NCBI GenBank assembly: GCA_023264735.1
Contig: JAHFVD010000020.1
Span: 45,021-109,020, forward strand
DNA length: 64,000 bases
Source of the DNA: Mycobacterium sp.
GTDB lineage: Bacteria; Actinomycetota; Actinomycetes; Mycobacteriales; Mycobacteriaceae
Reading direction: 5' to 3'
Shown here one piece after another: positions 1 through 9,150 of the stretch. The notes below the pieces were generated by a model, which saw only the letters and a program-made list of their open reading frames with translations, searched no databases and was not told where the DNA came from. A program made the translations under genes and the position numbers. Positions within the stretch are counted from its first letter, which is position 1; the number at the start of each line of letters is the position of its first letter.

Positions 1-468
1 TCCAGAGGCGGCCCCGGTCTCGGCGATCCCCGTGGCATAAAGGTCCTGCACCACGATCCCGACGGCGGGCCTGCGGAAGGTAGCTCTCGCACGAACCATC
101 GTCATCGCTATCGCCAAGAGCGGTGGAGTGATGCAAATCACGACATCTGGTCGCCGCCAACCTGTGGAGATCACCTGCAGACCGAATGATATTTCCATGG
201 CGGCCCGGGCCACCCATGACAATTGTTGCGGAATCCGATGCCTGAGTCGACGCACGCGCACCCCGTCGATGTCTTCTTCAGAACGAAACTGCCAACTGCC
301 CTCTGCGCGTTTCCAGTATGGATAATGCGGGTGACCAGTTAGAACCAGAATATTGTGGCCCCGGCTAGCCAGGGCAGTAGCGAGGCTGGTGGTGTAAGGA
401 GCGATTCCCGTTGGCTCGGGAGCAAAGTTGATCCCGACGATGGTCACTCTCACCGGTCGTTGCGCCAT
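1..468 (-). CDS. Glycosyltransferase, WcaI-like GT4 family (N-terminal part)
   Basis: The first 156 residues of a glycosyltransferase whose 3' end lies off the left edge of the window. The N-terminus reads VTIVGINFAPEPTGIAPYTT, then a LTGHPHYPYW segment, and the visible part ends near VVQDLYATGIAE. This is the N-terminal Rossmann fold typical of WcaI-like GT4 enzymes that build colanic-acid-type polysaccharides from nucleotide sugars at the inner face of the membrane. The ATG at 466-468 is the first start after the intergenic gap. It is divergent from the flippase gene, and the surrounding genes support a role in exopolysaccharide assembly. Sugar specificity cannot be read. Confidence 0.8.
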   Translation of the reverse strand, partial: MAQRPVRVTIVGINFAPEPTGIAPYTTSLATALASRGHNILVLTGHPHYPYWKRAEGSWQFRSEEDIDGVRVRRLRHRIPQQLSWVARAAMEISFGLQVISTGWRRPDVVICITPPLLAIAMTMVRARATFRRPAVGIVVQDLYATGIAETGAASG

Positions 469-787
469 ATGGGAAACTTTAGGGTGCCGGTTAGACTTCA
501 GACGGAATCGCCGTTGCCGTGACGGAACTAGAGTTAGCCGCGTGGCGCACGTGGGGCCAATGAGTTAGCGTCCCTCCCGGTTGGGGAACGATTTGAAAGG
601 TGAGGCCGTGACGACCGCCACGCGGCCGGGCAGGGAAGTCGCGAGCGGCCGAACGCCAGCCTCGCATGAATGGCAGGACCCTGACGCTGAGTATTGTCTG
701 TTCCAATGGCAGGACCTCGGCTGCGCTGGCAGATCTGGACTGTAGCCCTCAGATGCGGTGCCGTTTCGTAGTGGCGGGAGATATCGC
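469..787. other. Intergenic region between divergent EPS genes
   Basis: About 320 bases separate the start of the leftward glycosyltransferase from the rightward flippase, so promoters for both directions are expected here. I see no convincing open frame, RNA gene or strong hairpin. A GGGAG ribosome-binding site lies at its right end (about 776-780), ahead of the TTG start of the flippase. Confidence 0.5.
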
Positions 788-2275
788 TTGAGCGTGTCTG
801 ATGACGTGCCCAGCGACGCGGATGGCGAGCACTTCAACCACATCGGTCGAAAGGCCCGTCGGGGTCTGACGTGGAGCCTGCTGGGCAACCTCGGGATGAA
901 GATGGGCTCCTTCACCGTGGGGCTGATACTCGCGCGACTGTTGTCGCCGGCCGACTTCGGTATCTTTGCGGTCGCATTCGCGGCTATGACTCTTGCGCTG
1001 CATCTCAACGATGCGGGCATCATCGCTGCCTACGTCCAATGGCGCGGAAAACTCGAAGACATGGCTCCGACTGGGGCCACCATCGCGGTGCTCTCGAGCC
1101 TGTTCGTCTACGCCGTCTTCTGGTTTGGTGCACCGGCCTTCGCCAGTCTGTCCGGTGTGCCGGAGGCAGTGCCAGTGGTGCGGCTGCTGACGCTGGTGAT
1201 CGTCGTCGATGGCATTGCGGCCGTTCGCTCGGCGGCATTGCTGCGGCGCTTTGAGCAGGACAAGCTGATCAAAGCCAATGTGGCGGGCATGGTCGCCAAT
1301 GCGGCAGTGGCACTGCCGATGGGTTTCAGTGGGGCGGGGGCGTACAGCATGGCGACCGCGCAGCTGATCGGGTGGATCGTTGCGAACGCCATCATCTTCA
1401 AGATGGGTGATGTGCCCTTCAAGTTTGGTTTCGACAAAGAGGTCGCAAAGAAGCTCCTCAAGTTCGGTCTGCCGCTTGCGATCAGCTTGGGTATCGAATC
1501 AATCGTCATGAACGCAGATTTCGTCATCGTCGGGCACGTACTCGGCGCTGCGGCTCTTGGTTACTATCTGTTGGCCTTCAATGTGTCGAGTTGGGCGCCG
1601 GGACTGGTCGGCACCGCTGTGCGATATGTGTCGGTCCCTGGCTTCTCCCGACTGGCTGAGCAAGGACCCGCTTCGCTGGCAGCCGGTGTGCGTAGTTCAG
1701 TGCCGATACTGGTGGCGGCCATCCTGCCCGTTGCCGTCGTGATGGGCATTCTGGCGCCACAGATCGTTGACATCATCTACGGCGACAAATGGGGTCCATC
1801 CGCGGTCGCGTTGCGGTACCTGACCATTCTGATGGTGGTCCGGATGCTGACATCGCTGGCTTCCGACATCCTGACATCCACGGGTCACACCAGGGCAATT
1901 GTCTGGATGACCGGCGGCTGGGCAATTGCCTTGGTACCCGCGCTTCTGATCGGGACAAACATCGGTGGCATCGGTGGCACAGCGATCGCACACGGCATAG
2001 TTGCGGTGTGCGTCGCCCTGCCGCTGGCAGTGATAGCCCTACGCCAAGCGGGCGTCAGTCTGCTGCCGACCCTGCCTGCGCTGGCCCGGCCCGCGACGAG
2101 CGCCGCGGTAGCGGCAGCGGTGACGCTGGGTCTCGAAGAGCTGCTTTCCGGCACCAACTCTTTTGTCCAACTGCTTGTTGCCGGCGGACTTGGTACCGTC
2201 GCCTACATTGTGGTGCTTGTGCCGTTGGCCAAGCTCCGCGGGCTGACCAACCGGTTGTCCCGCTCCAACGAGTGA
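788..2275 (+). CDS. Wzx-like polysaccharide flippase (MOP superfamily)
   Basis: A polytopic membrane protein of about 495 residues in the oligosaccharide-flippase/MATE superfamily, which moves undecaprenyl-linked repeat units across the cytoplasmic membrane. The start region, ARRGLTWSLLGNLGMKMGSF followed by VGLILARLLSPADFGIFAVA, is characteristic of Wzx/RfbX-type proteins. Further hydrophobic helices run to the C-terminus. I chose TTG at 788 because GGGAG lies about eight bases upstream; an ATG at 758 in the same frame is possible but has no ribosome-binding site. A second, unrelated-looking flippase lies at 14496-15821. Confidence 0.83.
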   Translation: MSVSDDVPSDADGEHFNHIGRKARRGLTWSLLGNLGMKMGSFTVGLILARLLSPADFGIFAVAFAAMTLALHLNDAGIIAAYVQWRGKLEDMAPTGATIAVLSSLFVYAVFWFGAPAFASLSGVPEAVPVVRLLTLVIVVDGIAAVRSAALLRRFEQDKLIKANVAGMVANAAVALPMGFSGAGAYSMATAQLIGWIVANAIIFKMGDVPFKFGFDKEVAKKLLKFGLPLAISLGIESIVMNADFVIVGHVLGAAALGYYLLAFNVSSWAPGLVGTAVRYVSVPGFSRLAEQGPASLAAGVRSSVPILVAAILPVAVVMGILAPQIVDIIYGDKWGPSAVALRYLTILMVVRMLTSLASDILTSTGHTRAIVWMTGGWAIALVPALLIGTNIGGIGGTAIAHGIVAVCVALPLAVIALRQAGVSLLPTLPALARPATSAAVAAAVTLGLEELLSGTNSFVQLLVAGGLGTVAYIVVLVPLAKLRGLTNRLSRSNE

Positions 2276-2308
2276 GTCGGTCCTACCGGCAGGTCCTGGA
2301 GCTCGTGC

Positions 2309-3205
2309 TCAGCTGGCGGTGCGGGGCAGGCAGGCGAGCTGACGTTCGCTGAGGCCGGTACGGATGCGACGGATTTCGTCCGCAGTGAAGGGCTTCGCCG
2401 GACGTGTGTTGATGGGGCGACGAGAGGTGTAGCTGAAAGTCACCGAGTAGCGATCGCGGGCCGTGGGTGGCGTTGCGCGATGAAGCACCTGGCTGGTGTC
2501 CGGAATGACGGTGGTCCACTTCGGCCCGGTGGCGAGCTGCCATTCGGCCTCCGGTACTACGGCCCGCAACTTGTCGTCGGAAATGAAGCCGCCCACGTAA
2601 TGAAGCCGGTCCATGGTCTGCGCGGACAGCGCCCGCGGCAGGTAGGCGAACGGTCCGCCGTCTGCGTCGACGTCGTTGAGCCACACCAGAACCTTCAGCA
2701 TGCGGTGATCTTCGATGTCACGGTGCCACTGGCGGACGTCGTCGGGGATGCCGTCGGCGACCTCACGACGGATATCCGCGCCGTAATAACGGGCCGGAAC
2801 GCCCAGGTAGTTCTCGACAATGTCGAGCAACCGGTCGTTGAGTCCGAAATGCCACACCGAGAGGTCGGCCAACAGGTCTTCGTGTGGAGTCCGTATCGCG
2901 CTCGATGTTGTGGGCGTTGCCGCCAGCTTCTCGACGAGCTCGCCCAGTCGCTGCTGTACCGCTGCGGATCCTGGTAGCGCCAGTTCGTCCATGGAAGTGC
3001 GGTACACGCCTTCGCCGCGGACCTGGTCGATGATCGCTCGGTCGCCTGCTTGCAGAGTTGGCAAGCTGTCGGCGTGGCGGCGGACCAGTCGCTGGTGACG
3101 TCCCTCTGCCAGCCGGCGTACCGGGGGCACCCGGAACATCGCTTCGCGCTTCGCGCGGTTGGCCAGGCGGCTTGCCTGTTGGACCGGAGCTGCCAGAATC
3201 GTCAT
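2309..3205 (-). CDS. Phytanoyl-CoA dioxygenase-like (PhyH) protein
   Basis: A 298-residue protein resembling the Fe(II)/2-oxoglutarate-dependent PhyH family. The metal-binding HxD appears in QWHRDIEDH, and a distal His with a downstream Arg in VLHRATPPTARDRYSVTF fits the third iron ligand and the 2-oxoglutarate-binding Arg. The ATG at 3203-3205 (MTILAAPVQQ) is preferred. The open frame continues upstream to 3490, but that extension overlaps the divergent methyltransferase gene. The gene is convergent with the flippase. In polysaccharide islands such enzymes may hydroxylate a sugar or lipid substituent; that role is inference. Confidence 0.7.
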   Translation of the reverse strand: MTILAAPVQQASRLANRAKREAMFRVPPVRRLAEGRHQRLVRRHADSLPTLQAGDRAIIDQVRGEGVYRTSMDELALPGSAAVQQRLGELVEKLAATPTTSSAIRTPHEDLLADLSVWHFGLNDRLLDIVENYLGVPARYYGADIRREVADGIPDDVRQWHRDIEDHRMLKVLVWLNDVDADGGPFAYLPRALSAQTMDRLHYVGGFISDDKLRAVVPEAEWQLATGPKWTTVIPDTSQVLHRATPPTARDRYSVTFSYTSRRPINTRPAKPFTADEIRRIRTGLSERQLACLPRTAS

Positions 3206-3385
3206 AGGACCCTCGTCAAAGAACTCAGCCAGTGGATGTTCGCTGAAATCGTACCAGCCGTAACTAACGCCAGCACCCGGTCTCAAAATCTCGACGCACC
3301 TGGATTGCGGGATCCGGCTACCATCAATCAAAACAGTCAGTCCGGGGGATGGTTTCCCGGCTACATGACAACAAGGGGGGATCGA

Positions 3386-4261
3386 ATGGGTTTTCGTCAT
3401 GCCATTACGACTGTGTGTCTCAACGCGGGTTTTTGTATTGCCAAACAGGCGGATAGAAATTCGATACGGCATCTGATCAGGCGACTCCATCCGGTCGTGA
3501 CGGATATACCGCTCGTGCGGCTCGGGGCTGACGGCGACGGCGGGTATCTGGTGCCGGACGATCTACGGGATGTGGCTGCGTGCTTTTCACCGGGCGTCGA
3601 CAATCGCGCGACGTTCGAGAGCGCGATGATCGAACGCGGGGTGCCCTGCTTTCTCGCCGATCGTTCGGTCGACGGACCGCCGTTCGACCACAGCATGATC
3701 ACGTTCGAGCACAAATTCCTCGGTGCGGTCGATGACGAGAGCACGCTGACGCTTGATCGCTGGGTCGCCGACAGTGCGCCGGGCAACCACGACCTCGTCC
3801 TGCAGATGGATATCGAAGGCGCGGAGTGGATCGTTTTGCTCAACGCCTCGCCGGACACACTTCGGCGGTTCCGGATCATCGTGACAGAGGTGCACGATCT
3901 GGAGCGATTACTGGACAAACATGCATTTCCCGTTATCGAGGCGGCGTTCAGTCGTTTGCTGCACGATTTCCATCTGGTCCACAATCATCCGAACAATTCC
4001 GGGCGGTCCGTCCGCATCGGCGATTTGGTGATTCCCCGCGTGATGGAAATGACCTGGCTTCGCAAGGACCGGGCGGCCGCGAACGGCTGGGCCCGGCAAT
4101 TTCCGCATCCCCTTGATATCGTCAACGACTCCGACTCCACCGACGTCGTGCTACCCGCTGTGTGGTTCGGATCCCCGCAACCTCCGGCGGCGCGTCAGGT
4201 GCCGGACTCGAGAGGGGCGCTGGCGTGGGGTCGACACGCCGGAGTGCGCCGCACACAATGA
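3386..4261 (+). CDS. FkbM-family methyltransferase
   Basis: About 291 residues with the signature of FkbM/Methyltransf_21 SAM-dependent methyltransferases. A GADGDGGYLVPDDL segment occurs near the N-terminus and the family motif MDIEGAEWIVL mid-protein. These enzymes often O-methylate sugars or natural products. The ATG at 3386 follows a strong AAGGGGGG stretch at 3373-3380. An in-frame start at 3050 would run through the divergent dioxygenase start region and is unlikely. The following gene begins 43 bases later on the same strand, so co-transcription is likely. The C-terminal 30 residues look unconserved. Confidence 0.72.
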   Translation: MGFRHAITTVCLNAGFCIAKQADRNSIRHLIRRLHPVVTDIPLVRLGADGDGGYLVPDDLRDVAACFSPGVDNRATFESAMIERGVPCFLADRSVDGPPFDHSMITFEHKFLGAVDDESTLTLDRWVADSAPGNHDLVLQMDIEGAEWIVLLNASPDTLRRFRIIVTEVHDLERLLDKHAFPVIEAAFSRLLHDFHLVHNHPNNSGRSVRIGDLVIPRVMEMTWLRKDRAAANGWARQFPHPLDIVNDSDSTDVVLPAVWFGSPQPPAARQVPDSRGALAWGRHAGVRRTQ

Positions 4262-4304
4262 CGGCGCCGATACCATTCGTGTTCCAGGAACAGGAGAGTT
4301 CGTC

Positions 4305-5381
4305 GTGGACAGTGCTGGCGCCCCGGAGCCGGTAGGGCACTCCCGCAAGCCTTCTTCCGTGCCGTCGCTAGCGGCCATCCTGCCGCTGAAAGTTTCTGGA
4401 CGGCATTACGGAGAGAATCTCGCCCGAGTCGACGTGCTGTTCAGCTCGTTGCTGCACCACTGCTCTAACGACCTCTTCGATGAACTGATCATCGTCGCGC
4501 CGCAGGCAGAAGTTCTACTGGCGAAGGAGTACATCGCCGGGTGGCCAGAGCTGCCGCTGCGGGTGATCGGTGAAGCGGAACATTTCGAGGCCTTCGATCG
4601 ATTCACCCGACCATGGCAACTTCGTCCCTGGCAACGTCAGCAGATCGTCAAACTGAACGCTCCCGCGCTCACCGACGCCGATTATGTGCTTACGCTGGAC
4701 CCCGATGTGTTGATCTTGCGGTCCATCACACGCAGTTCCTTGCTGCCCGGCGGCTGTGCACTGCTCCAACCAGAGCCTCGCGGAGTCCATGCGCAGCGAT
4801 GGCACGATGCAGCTGACCTACTCGATATGTCGGTTGACCTCGCTTCGCCGGGCATGGTTCTCACGCCGGCCTTGCTCTCCAGAGATATTCTCGTGGCCTT
4901 GCATGACAGGCTCGAAGAGTGCGGTGGCCGGCCGTGGATGGACGTATTGCTGACCAGTTATTGCAACTGGACCGAGTACACGCTCTATCTGCTGGCGGCG
5001 GAACACTCCGGACTGCTGGATTCCCGTCACTATTGGTGTGTCGAAGGTGACGATAGCGACGTAGCACCCTTGCAAGTTGCCTCGGAGACCAGTATCTGGG
5101 ATCGCCGGACGGCCACAGCGGAAAATCTGGAAAGGCTGTTGTCCGGTGCCGATCCAGGCATTTTCGGTGTGGTGCAGAGCAATACGGGAATGCCCGCCGA
5201 GATCCTGACCGAGGTGGTTTCCGGGTATCTGCCGGTCCGGCGCACTTCGGCGCCTGCCGCCCTCGCGCCAGTGCCACCTTCGAAGTTGCGCGAGCGTTTC
5301 AACACTGCATCTCGGTTGGTCGCCTCCGCCGTCTACCGCAGCTGGCGGAAAGCGCGTCGCATCTTGCGTGATGGGCGCTGA
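4305..5381 (+). CDS. DUF6492-like putative glycosyltransferase
   Basis: A 358-residue protein, probably of the DUF6492 group found in capsule and exopolysaccharide loci. It has a GT-A-like layout: SLAAILPLKVSGRHYGENL at the N-terminus, then DADYVLTLDPDVLILRSIT, where the DPD could serve as a DxD nucleotide-sugar/metal motif. No transmembrane segment is obvious. GTG at 4305 is preferred because CAGGAG lies eight bases upstream. The frame extends back to 4113 but overlaps the methyltransferase gene. The family assignment is from memory of motifs; the acceptor and donor are unknown. Confidence 0.6.
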   Translation: MDSAGAPEPVGHSRKPSSVPSLAAILPLKVSGRHYGENLARVDVLFSSLLHHCSNDLFDELIIVAPQAEVLLAKEYIAGWPELPLRVIGEAEHFEAFDRFTRPWQLRPWQRQQIVKLNAPALTDADYVLTLDPDVLILRSITRSSLLPGGCALLQPEPRGVHAQRWHDAADLLDMSVDLASPGMVLTPALLSRDILVALHDRLEECGGRPWMDVLLTSYCNWTEYTLYLLAAEHSGLLDSRHYWCVEGDDSDVAPLQVASETSIWDRRTATAENLERLLSGADPGIFGVVQSNTGMPAEILTEVVSGYLPVRRTSAPAALAPVPPSKLRERFNTASRLVASAVYRSWRKARRILRDGR

Positions 5382-5434
5382 GACGCAAGCACCGATCTGG
5401 CTGGCGGACAATCTATTTGAGACCAGGTTCGTGA

Positions 5435-6856
5435 TCAGAGATCACGACGCGCGACTGGCAGGCCAAACGACGTTCCATCGTCAGCTCGTCCGGACGCGGG
5501 CTCCTGGATGGGCACTTTGAAGCTGGACCAGAGCAATCCGAACAGGATGAAGAACAACGACGTGGCCTGCTGAAACCCGAAGAGGTCGAAGGTGAAGCTC
5601 GAAACGACGACTCCGGCGAACATCGCGGACAGAGCCCAGGCCTGGTCCCGCTCGCGCGCATTCGTCGCGCCTCGCAGCGCAGCGGACATTCCGAAGATTC
5701 CGCCCGCGGTCACCACGATCATCGCAAGGAGGCCGAAGGAACCGCCCTGGACAATCATTTGCAGCCACTGGTTGTCGAGGAAGCCATACTCGTCAGGCGG
5801 TGCTCCGCCGAATCCCAAGCCGAACAATGGGTGGGCTCGGAAAGTCTTTGCTACCGTTGCGATCCCGGCGACCCGGTCCAACACACTGGCGTCTTCGGCC
5901 GAGTGAGCGATCGTGTTCCACAGCGCCTGTGTGGTGTTCGGTGCGGCGAGGAATTCGGCGAGAAGCGCACCGGCCATGGCCAATGCCGCATAGCCCAGGC
6001 CGCGGAGTTTGAACGTCCACATGTAGACCAAGAACGCTGCGGCGAGCGCGCCGACGCCGGTTCGGGAAACTCCGGCGGGCATCGCCAATAGTGCGATTCC
6101 GCACCCAACTACAGCGAGCTGTCGAACCCGCTTCTTTTCGGCATAGCGGGCAAAGTGAATCGTCAGTGGCACTGCGATTGCGGCAAGCATCGAGAATTCG
6201 ATGGCGTGCGCCGATGTGCCGAATGCGCGGGTTGCCCCGAACCGGTCGGTTGCCGTGGCGGCGATACCGCGGCCGCCGACATCTTGCTGATTATCCACAA
6301 AGCCAGGCGGCTGGAGCAGCAGATGCAGGTCGATATGTGCGGTGTTCTGAAGAAATCCGACCGCGCAGTTATACGTGAGGCCGATCGCAAGAGCACCGAG
6401 GACGATGGACCGTTGCCGGAAAGTGGTAACCCGTGTCGTGGCATAGAGGGCAAGTCCGACGTAGGAGAACAGTTCGATCATCGCGCGAGTCTTGCCCGCT
6501 TCGACAAGCGCGCTGCCGACGCGAGTCATCCCGATCCCGGTGACGCCGAGCATGATGCAGAAGTACACGATGATGATGAGGACGCCCGGGCTCAGCGTCT
6601 TTGTCTTGACCGTTCGCCGAACGAGGAAAAACCCGAGAAACATAACCCCGCAGAGCGCGAGCGCGATGACTCGCGACGGGGAACCGTTACTCTTCAGCGG
6701 CCCCGGTGGCACGGAATAAGCCGGCAAGAGCGGGATGATCAGGCAGAGGAAAGCGAACAACCACGGCGTTCCCTCCTTCGCCGGTGACACCGACTGCCCG
6801 TTGGTGACGGAGCTACCGCTGGTGAAGGCGGGAGCGCCGGATTGCAGTGCGGTCAT
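5435..6856 (-). CDS. O-antigen ligase/polymerase-like membrane protein (Wzy-like)
   Basis: A 473-residue polytopic membrane protein. It has many hydrophobic helices and a large non-membrane segment (about residues 155-215) before further helices, including GLGFGGAPPDEYGFLDNQWL, typical of the O-antigen ligase/Wzy family. Such proteins polymerise or ligate undecaprenyl-linked repeat units on the outer face of the membrane. Its start overlaps the end of the Wzz-like gene by four bases (ATGA). It is therefore the last gene of the leftward operon that starts at 12227. A second protein of this type lies at 12341-13597. Confidence 0.75.
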   Translation of the reverse strand: MTALQSGAPAFTSGSSVTNGQSVSPAKEGTPWLFAFLCLIIPLLPAYSVPPGPLKSNGSPSRVIALALCGVMFLGFFLVRRTVKTKTLSPGVLIIIVYFCIMLGVTGIGMTRVGSALVEAGKTRAMIELFSYVGLALYATTRVTTFRQRSIVLGALAIGLTYNCAVGFLQNTAHIDLHLLLQPPGFVDNQQDVGGRGIAATATDRFGATRAFGTSAHAIEFSMLAAIAVPLTIHFARYAEKKRVRQLAVVGCGIALLAMPAGVSRTGVGALAAAFLVYMWTFKLRGLGYAALAMAGALLAEFLAAPNTTQALWNTIAHSAEDASVLDRVAGIATVAKTFRAHPLFGLGFGGAPPDEYGFLDNQWLQMIVQGGSFGLLAMIVVTAGGIFGMSAALRGATNARERDQAWALSAMFAGVVVSSFTFDLFGFQQATSLFFILFGLLWSSFKVPIQEPASGRADDGTSFGLPVARRDL

Positions 6857-7632
6857 CGACTTTCCATCGGCACCTCGCCGGTGGAGTTGTGCGCGTCTTT
6901 CTCGTGCTCACTGGGGGTCGAGGGTGACTCCTTTGTCGGCTCCGTTGCTGCTGGATCCGGACCATCCGCGGCTGTCTTTTGGGCGAGTTTCGGCCGGCGT
7001 CCCTTCCATCGCAGTAGCAGGACGTCGAATAGAACGGTCAGCACGACCGTCAGACCGGCACCGGCGACAAAAACCGAGATTGTCGACCTGGTGCGGCTCG
7101 GCATCCCTGCCGCAGGTGGGCTTGGAGGGGAGACTACGAATGATGTCACCATCTGATCCGGCGGAACCTTCGCTTGTTGCTGCAGCAGGCGCAAGGCGGA
7201 GTCGGCTTGGGCGACAACCGATGTGACTGTCTTCGATGCGGAGATAGGATCGGGTTCGGTCGCTTCGATCATGATGAGTGGCAATTCCGGCGACGTGGCA
7301 GGGACGGGAAACATCCTTGATATGTAGTCAGGACTGCCGCCATCGGCGACGACTTGCGAGACCACCGAAGAGTCACGCAATCCAATCGCCGTCATATTTG
7401 TGATCAATCCTGCGCCACCGATATCCAGTAGGCCGTTCCTGGCGACCGGTTGTCCTGCCTGGGCGGTGTCTATCCGCGAACTGGGCGGGGATACCCCGAT
7501 AACCGCATTGGAGTAATACACCGGCTTCGTCGAATTATAGATTCCGTAGCTGTACCAGGCCACGAGGAGCAACAGCGGCAATACGATGTACCACCGGCGT
7601 AAACATGACCGAACCACGTCGAATAAGTCCAC
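6853..7632 (-). CDS. Wzz/chain-length-determinant-like membrane protein
   Basis: 259 residues with an N-terminal transmembrane helix (WYIVLPLLLLVAWYSYGIY), a periplasm-facing middle domain and a second helix near residue 190 (ISVFVAGAGLTVVLTVLF), then a charged cytoplasmic tail. This two-helix topology is that of Wzz/YveK polysaccharide co-polymerases, which set chain length together with Wzy. No Walker A kinase motif is present. It is the third of three consecutive proteins of this type and the most divergent. A 73-base gap separates it from the gene upstream, the only real gap in the operon. Confidence 0.65.
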   Translation of the reverse strand: MDLFDVVRSCLRRWYIVLPLLLLVAWYSYGIYNSTKPVYYSNAVIGVSPPSSRIDTAQAGQPVARNGLLDIGGAGLITNMTAIGLRDSSVVSQVVADGGSPDYISRMFPVPATSPELPLIMIEATEPDPISASKTVTSVVAQADSALRLLQQQAKVPPDQMVTSFVVSPPSPPAAGMPSRTRSTISVFVAGAGLTVVLTVLFDVLLLRWKGRRPKLAQKTAADGPDPAATEPTKESPSTPSEHEKDAHNSTGEVPMESR

Positions 7633-7705
7633 GTGAGTTGTCCCTTTCCTGAAATGACTACCTTAGCCAACTTTCTGGCCGTCGATGTTTTCCCGTCGCG
7701 TGACT

Positions 7706-8446
7706 TCATTTCGCGGAATCCTCTGACACGCAAGGTGGTGAGTCCCCGTCGGCGGATTTATCGGCGACGTCGTCGTCGCCATGGTCCTCGGCGGCATCAT
7801 CTTCGATGAGATCCGCGTCGGCGTCCTGGCTGACCGAACCATCATGGGTCGAGGTGTACCGTGACCGGATCCACACGGCGACCGCGCCGACCAGCACCGC
7901 GGCAAGTGCGGTCAACAGCCCGAGCGCGACCCGTTCGGCAAGGCGTGACCGCGGTGCACTGGCTGTGCTGACGACTGTGGTGCGAACTTTCTGGTCGTCT
8001 TCGCCGGTGGGTGTCTCCAGTGCAGATGCGTAGTTGATGAACTCATCGGCCACAGTGTCCGCCAGGAGACGCGCCTGTGCTGGTGATGTGTCGGTGACCG
8101 CGACATCGATGATCGACGTCTTCGGAGGCACGTTGGTAGCGCTGACCTTCGCCGCAAACTCTCTCGGCGTCATAGGCAAATGGAGCTTGTCGACGACACG
8201 CTTGCTCACCACGTCGCTGGTGAGAAGCGCGATATATGAGTTGACCCGGCCTGTGACGACATCGTCGTTCTGATACGCGGTGGCCGTCGTCGAACCGTTG
8301 ATCGACACCAGAAGCTGGGTGGTTGAGACGTACTGCGCCGGCGTCAGGAGCAGCCAGGTCAGGCCGAGGACCAACACCGGCACAACGACGGCCACGAATA
8401 CTCTCCAATGACGCCTGACCGCCGCGAGGTATGCCTTCAAGTCCAC
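7706..8446 (-). CDS. Wzz/YveK-like polysaccharide co-polymerase
   Basis: 246 residues with the Wzz N-terminal signature: YLAAVRRHWRVFVAVVVPVL as first helix, then QYVSTTQLLVSINGS, a helical middle region and a second helix (LGLLTALAAVLVGAVAVWI). The C-terminal tail is acidic and lacks nucleotide-binding motifs, so any tyrosine kinase partner must be encoded elsewhere. Start is GTG at 8446, overlapping the end of the preceding gene by ten bases. It acts in the cytoplasmic membrane to control exopolysaccharide chain length or export. Confidence 0.75.
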   Translation of the reverse strand: MDLKAYLAAVRRHWRVFVAVVVPVLVLGLTWLLLTPAQYVSTTQLLVSINGSTTATAYQNDDVVTGRVNSYIALLTSDVVSKRVVDKLHLPMTPREFAAKVSATNVPPKTSIIDVAVTDTSPAQARLLADTVADEFINYASALETPTGEDDQKVRTTVVSTASAPRSRLAERVALGLLTALAAVLVGAVAVWIRSRYTSTHDGSVSQDADADLIEDDAAEDHGDDDVADKSADGDSPPCVSEDSAK

Positions 8447-9150
8447 GGAGTGCCTTCGTTCATGTGTGTCGGTTGCCGCTCGGGGCTGTGGCCATTCGCC
8501 GATCCGACCGCCGCCTTCTCGGTATGGCTGTCGGATCCCGAGGGTCTCAGGATTGACGACAAGACGGCGGCGGTGGCACCCGCGAACAGGCCGAACAGGG
8601 TGGCGCCAAGAATGACCGCGGTGAGCGGCACACCTCCTGCCACGATCCGCGCCGGTGCCCCGGGCTCATCGATGACGACGAGTTCTGCGCGCGGAACCAG
8701 TGCACCTGGAACTGATTCCAACCCCTGAACCGTGGTTGTGTACTCGGCGAGCAGTACCTGTAACGTCCGCCGAGCTTCATCACCGGACGGTGCGCTTGCC
8801 GCGATCTTGATAAGTGCGGTACCGGACGGGTGGCTGGCCTGAATGCGGCCGGACAGCTCCTCCGGTGTGATGGCAAGCCCGAGGTCACCGATGACACGGG
8901 TCATCAACGTTTTGTTGTTCGCCAGGGCGGCATATGTCTGGGCGCGCCCTTGCGCATACAGGTCCCCGCCATCCTGGACCTGGCTGACATCGCCCGGCGT
9001 GCGCACGAATACCGTTGCCTGCGAGCGGTACAGCGGAGGCCAGAGGAACAGCGCGATGGTAGTCGCGGCGAGTACCAGCAGAACGCCCCACATCACCCAG
9101 CGCCATCGCTCGCGGAGCAGCCCCCAATACTCGATGAGCGTCGCATTCAT
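8437..9150 (-). CDS. Wzz/YveK-like polysaccharide co-polymerase
   Basis: 237 residues and the most typical member of the Wzz trio. The first helix (VMWGVLLVLAATTIALFLW) is followed by PPLYRSQATVFVRTPGDVSQ, the conserved post-helix strand of the family, and a second helix (LTAVILGATLFGLFAGATAA) precedes a hydrophilic tail. It overlaps the SGNH hydrolase gene upstream by four bases and the next Wzz-like gene by ten, so translation is probably coupled. Role: polysaccharide chain-length control or export. No kinase domain is present. Confidence 0.78.
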   Translation of the reverse strand: MNATLIEYWGLLRERWRWVMWGVLLVLAATTIALFLWPPLYRSQATVFVRTPGDVSQVQDGGDLYAQGRAQTYAALANNKTLMTRVIGDLGLAITPEELSGRIQASHPSGTALIKIAASAPSGDEARRTLQVLLAEYTTTVQGLESVPGALVPRAELVVIDEPGAPARIVAGGVPLTAVILGATLFGLFAGATAAVLSSILRPSGSDSHTEKAAVGSANGHSPERQPTHMNEGTPWT

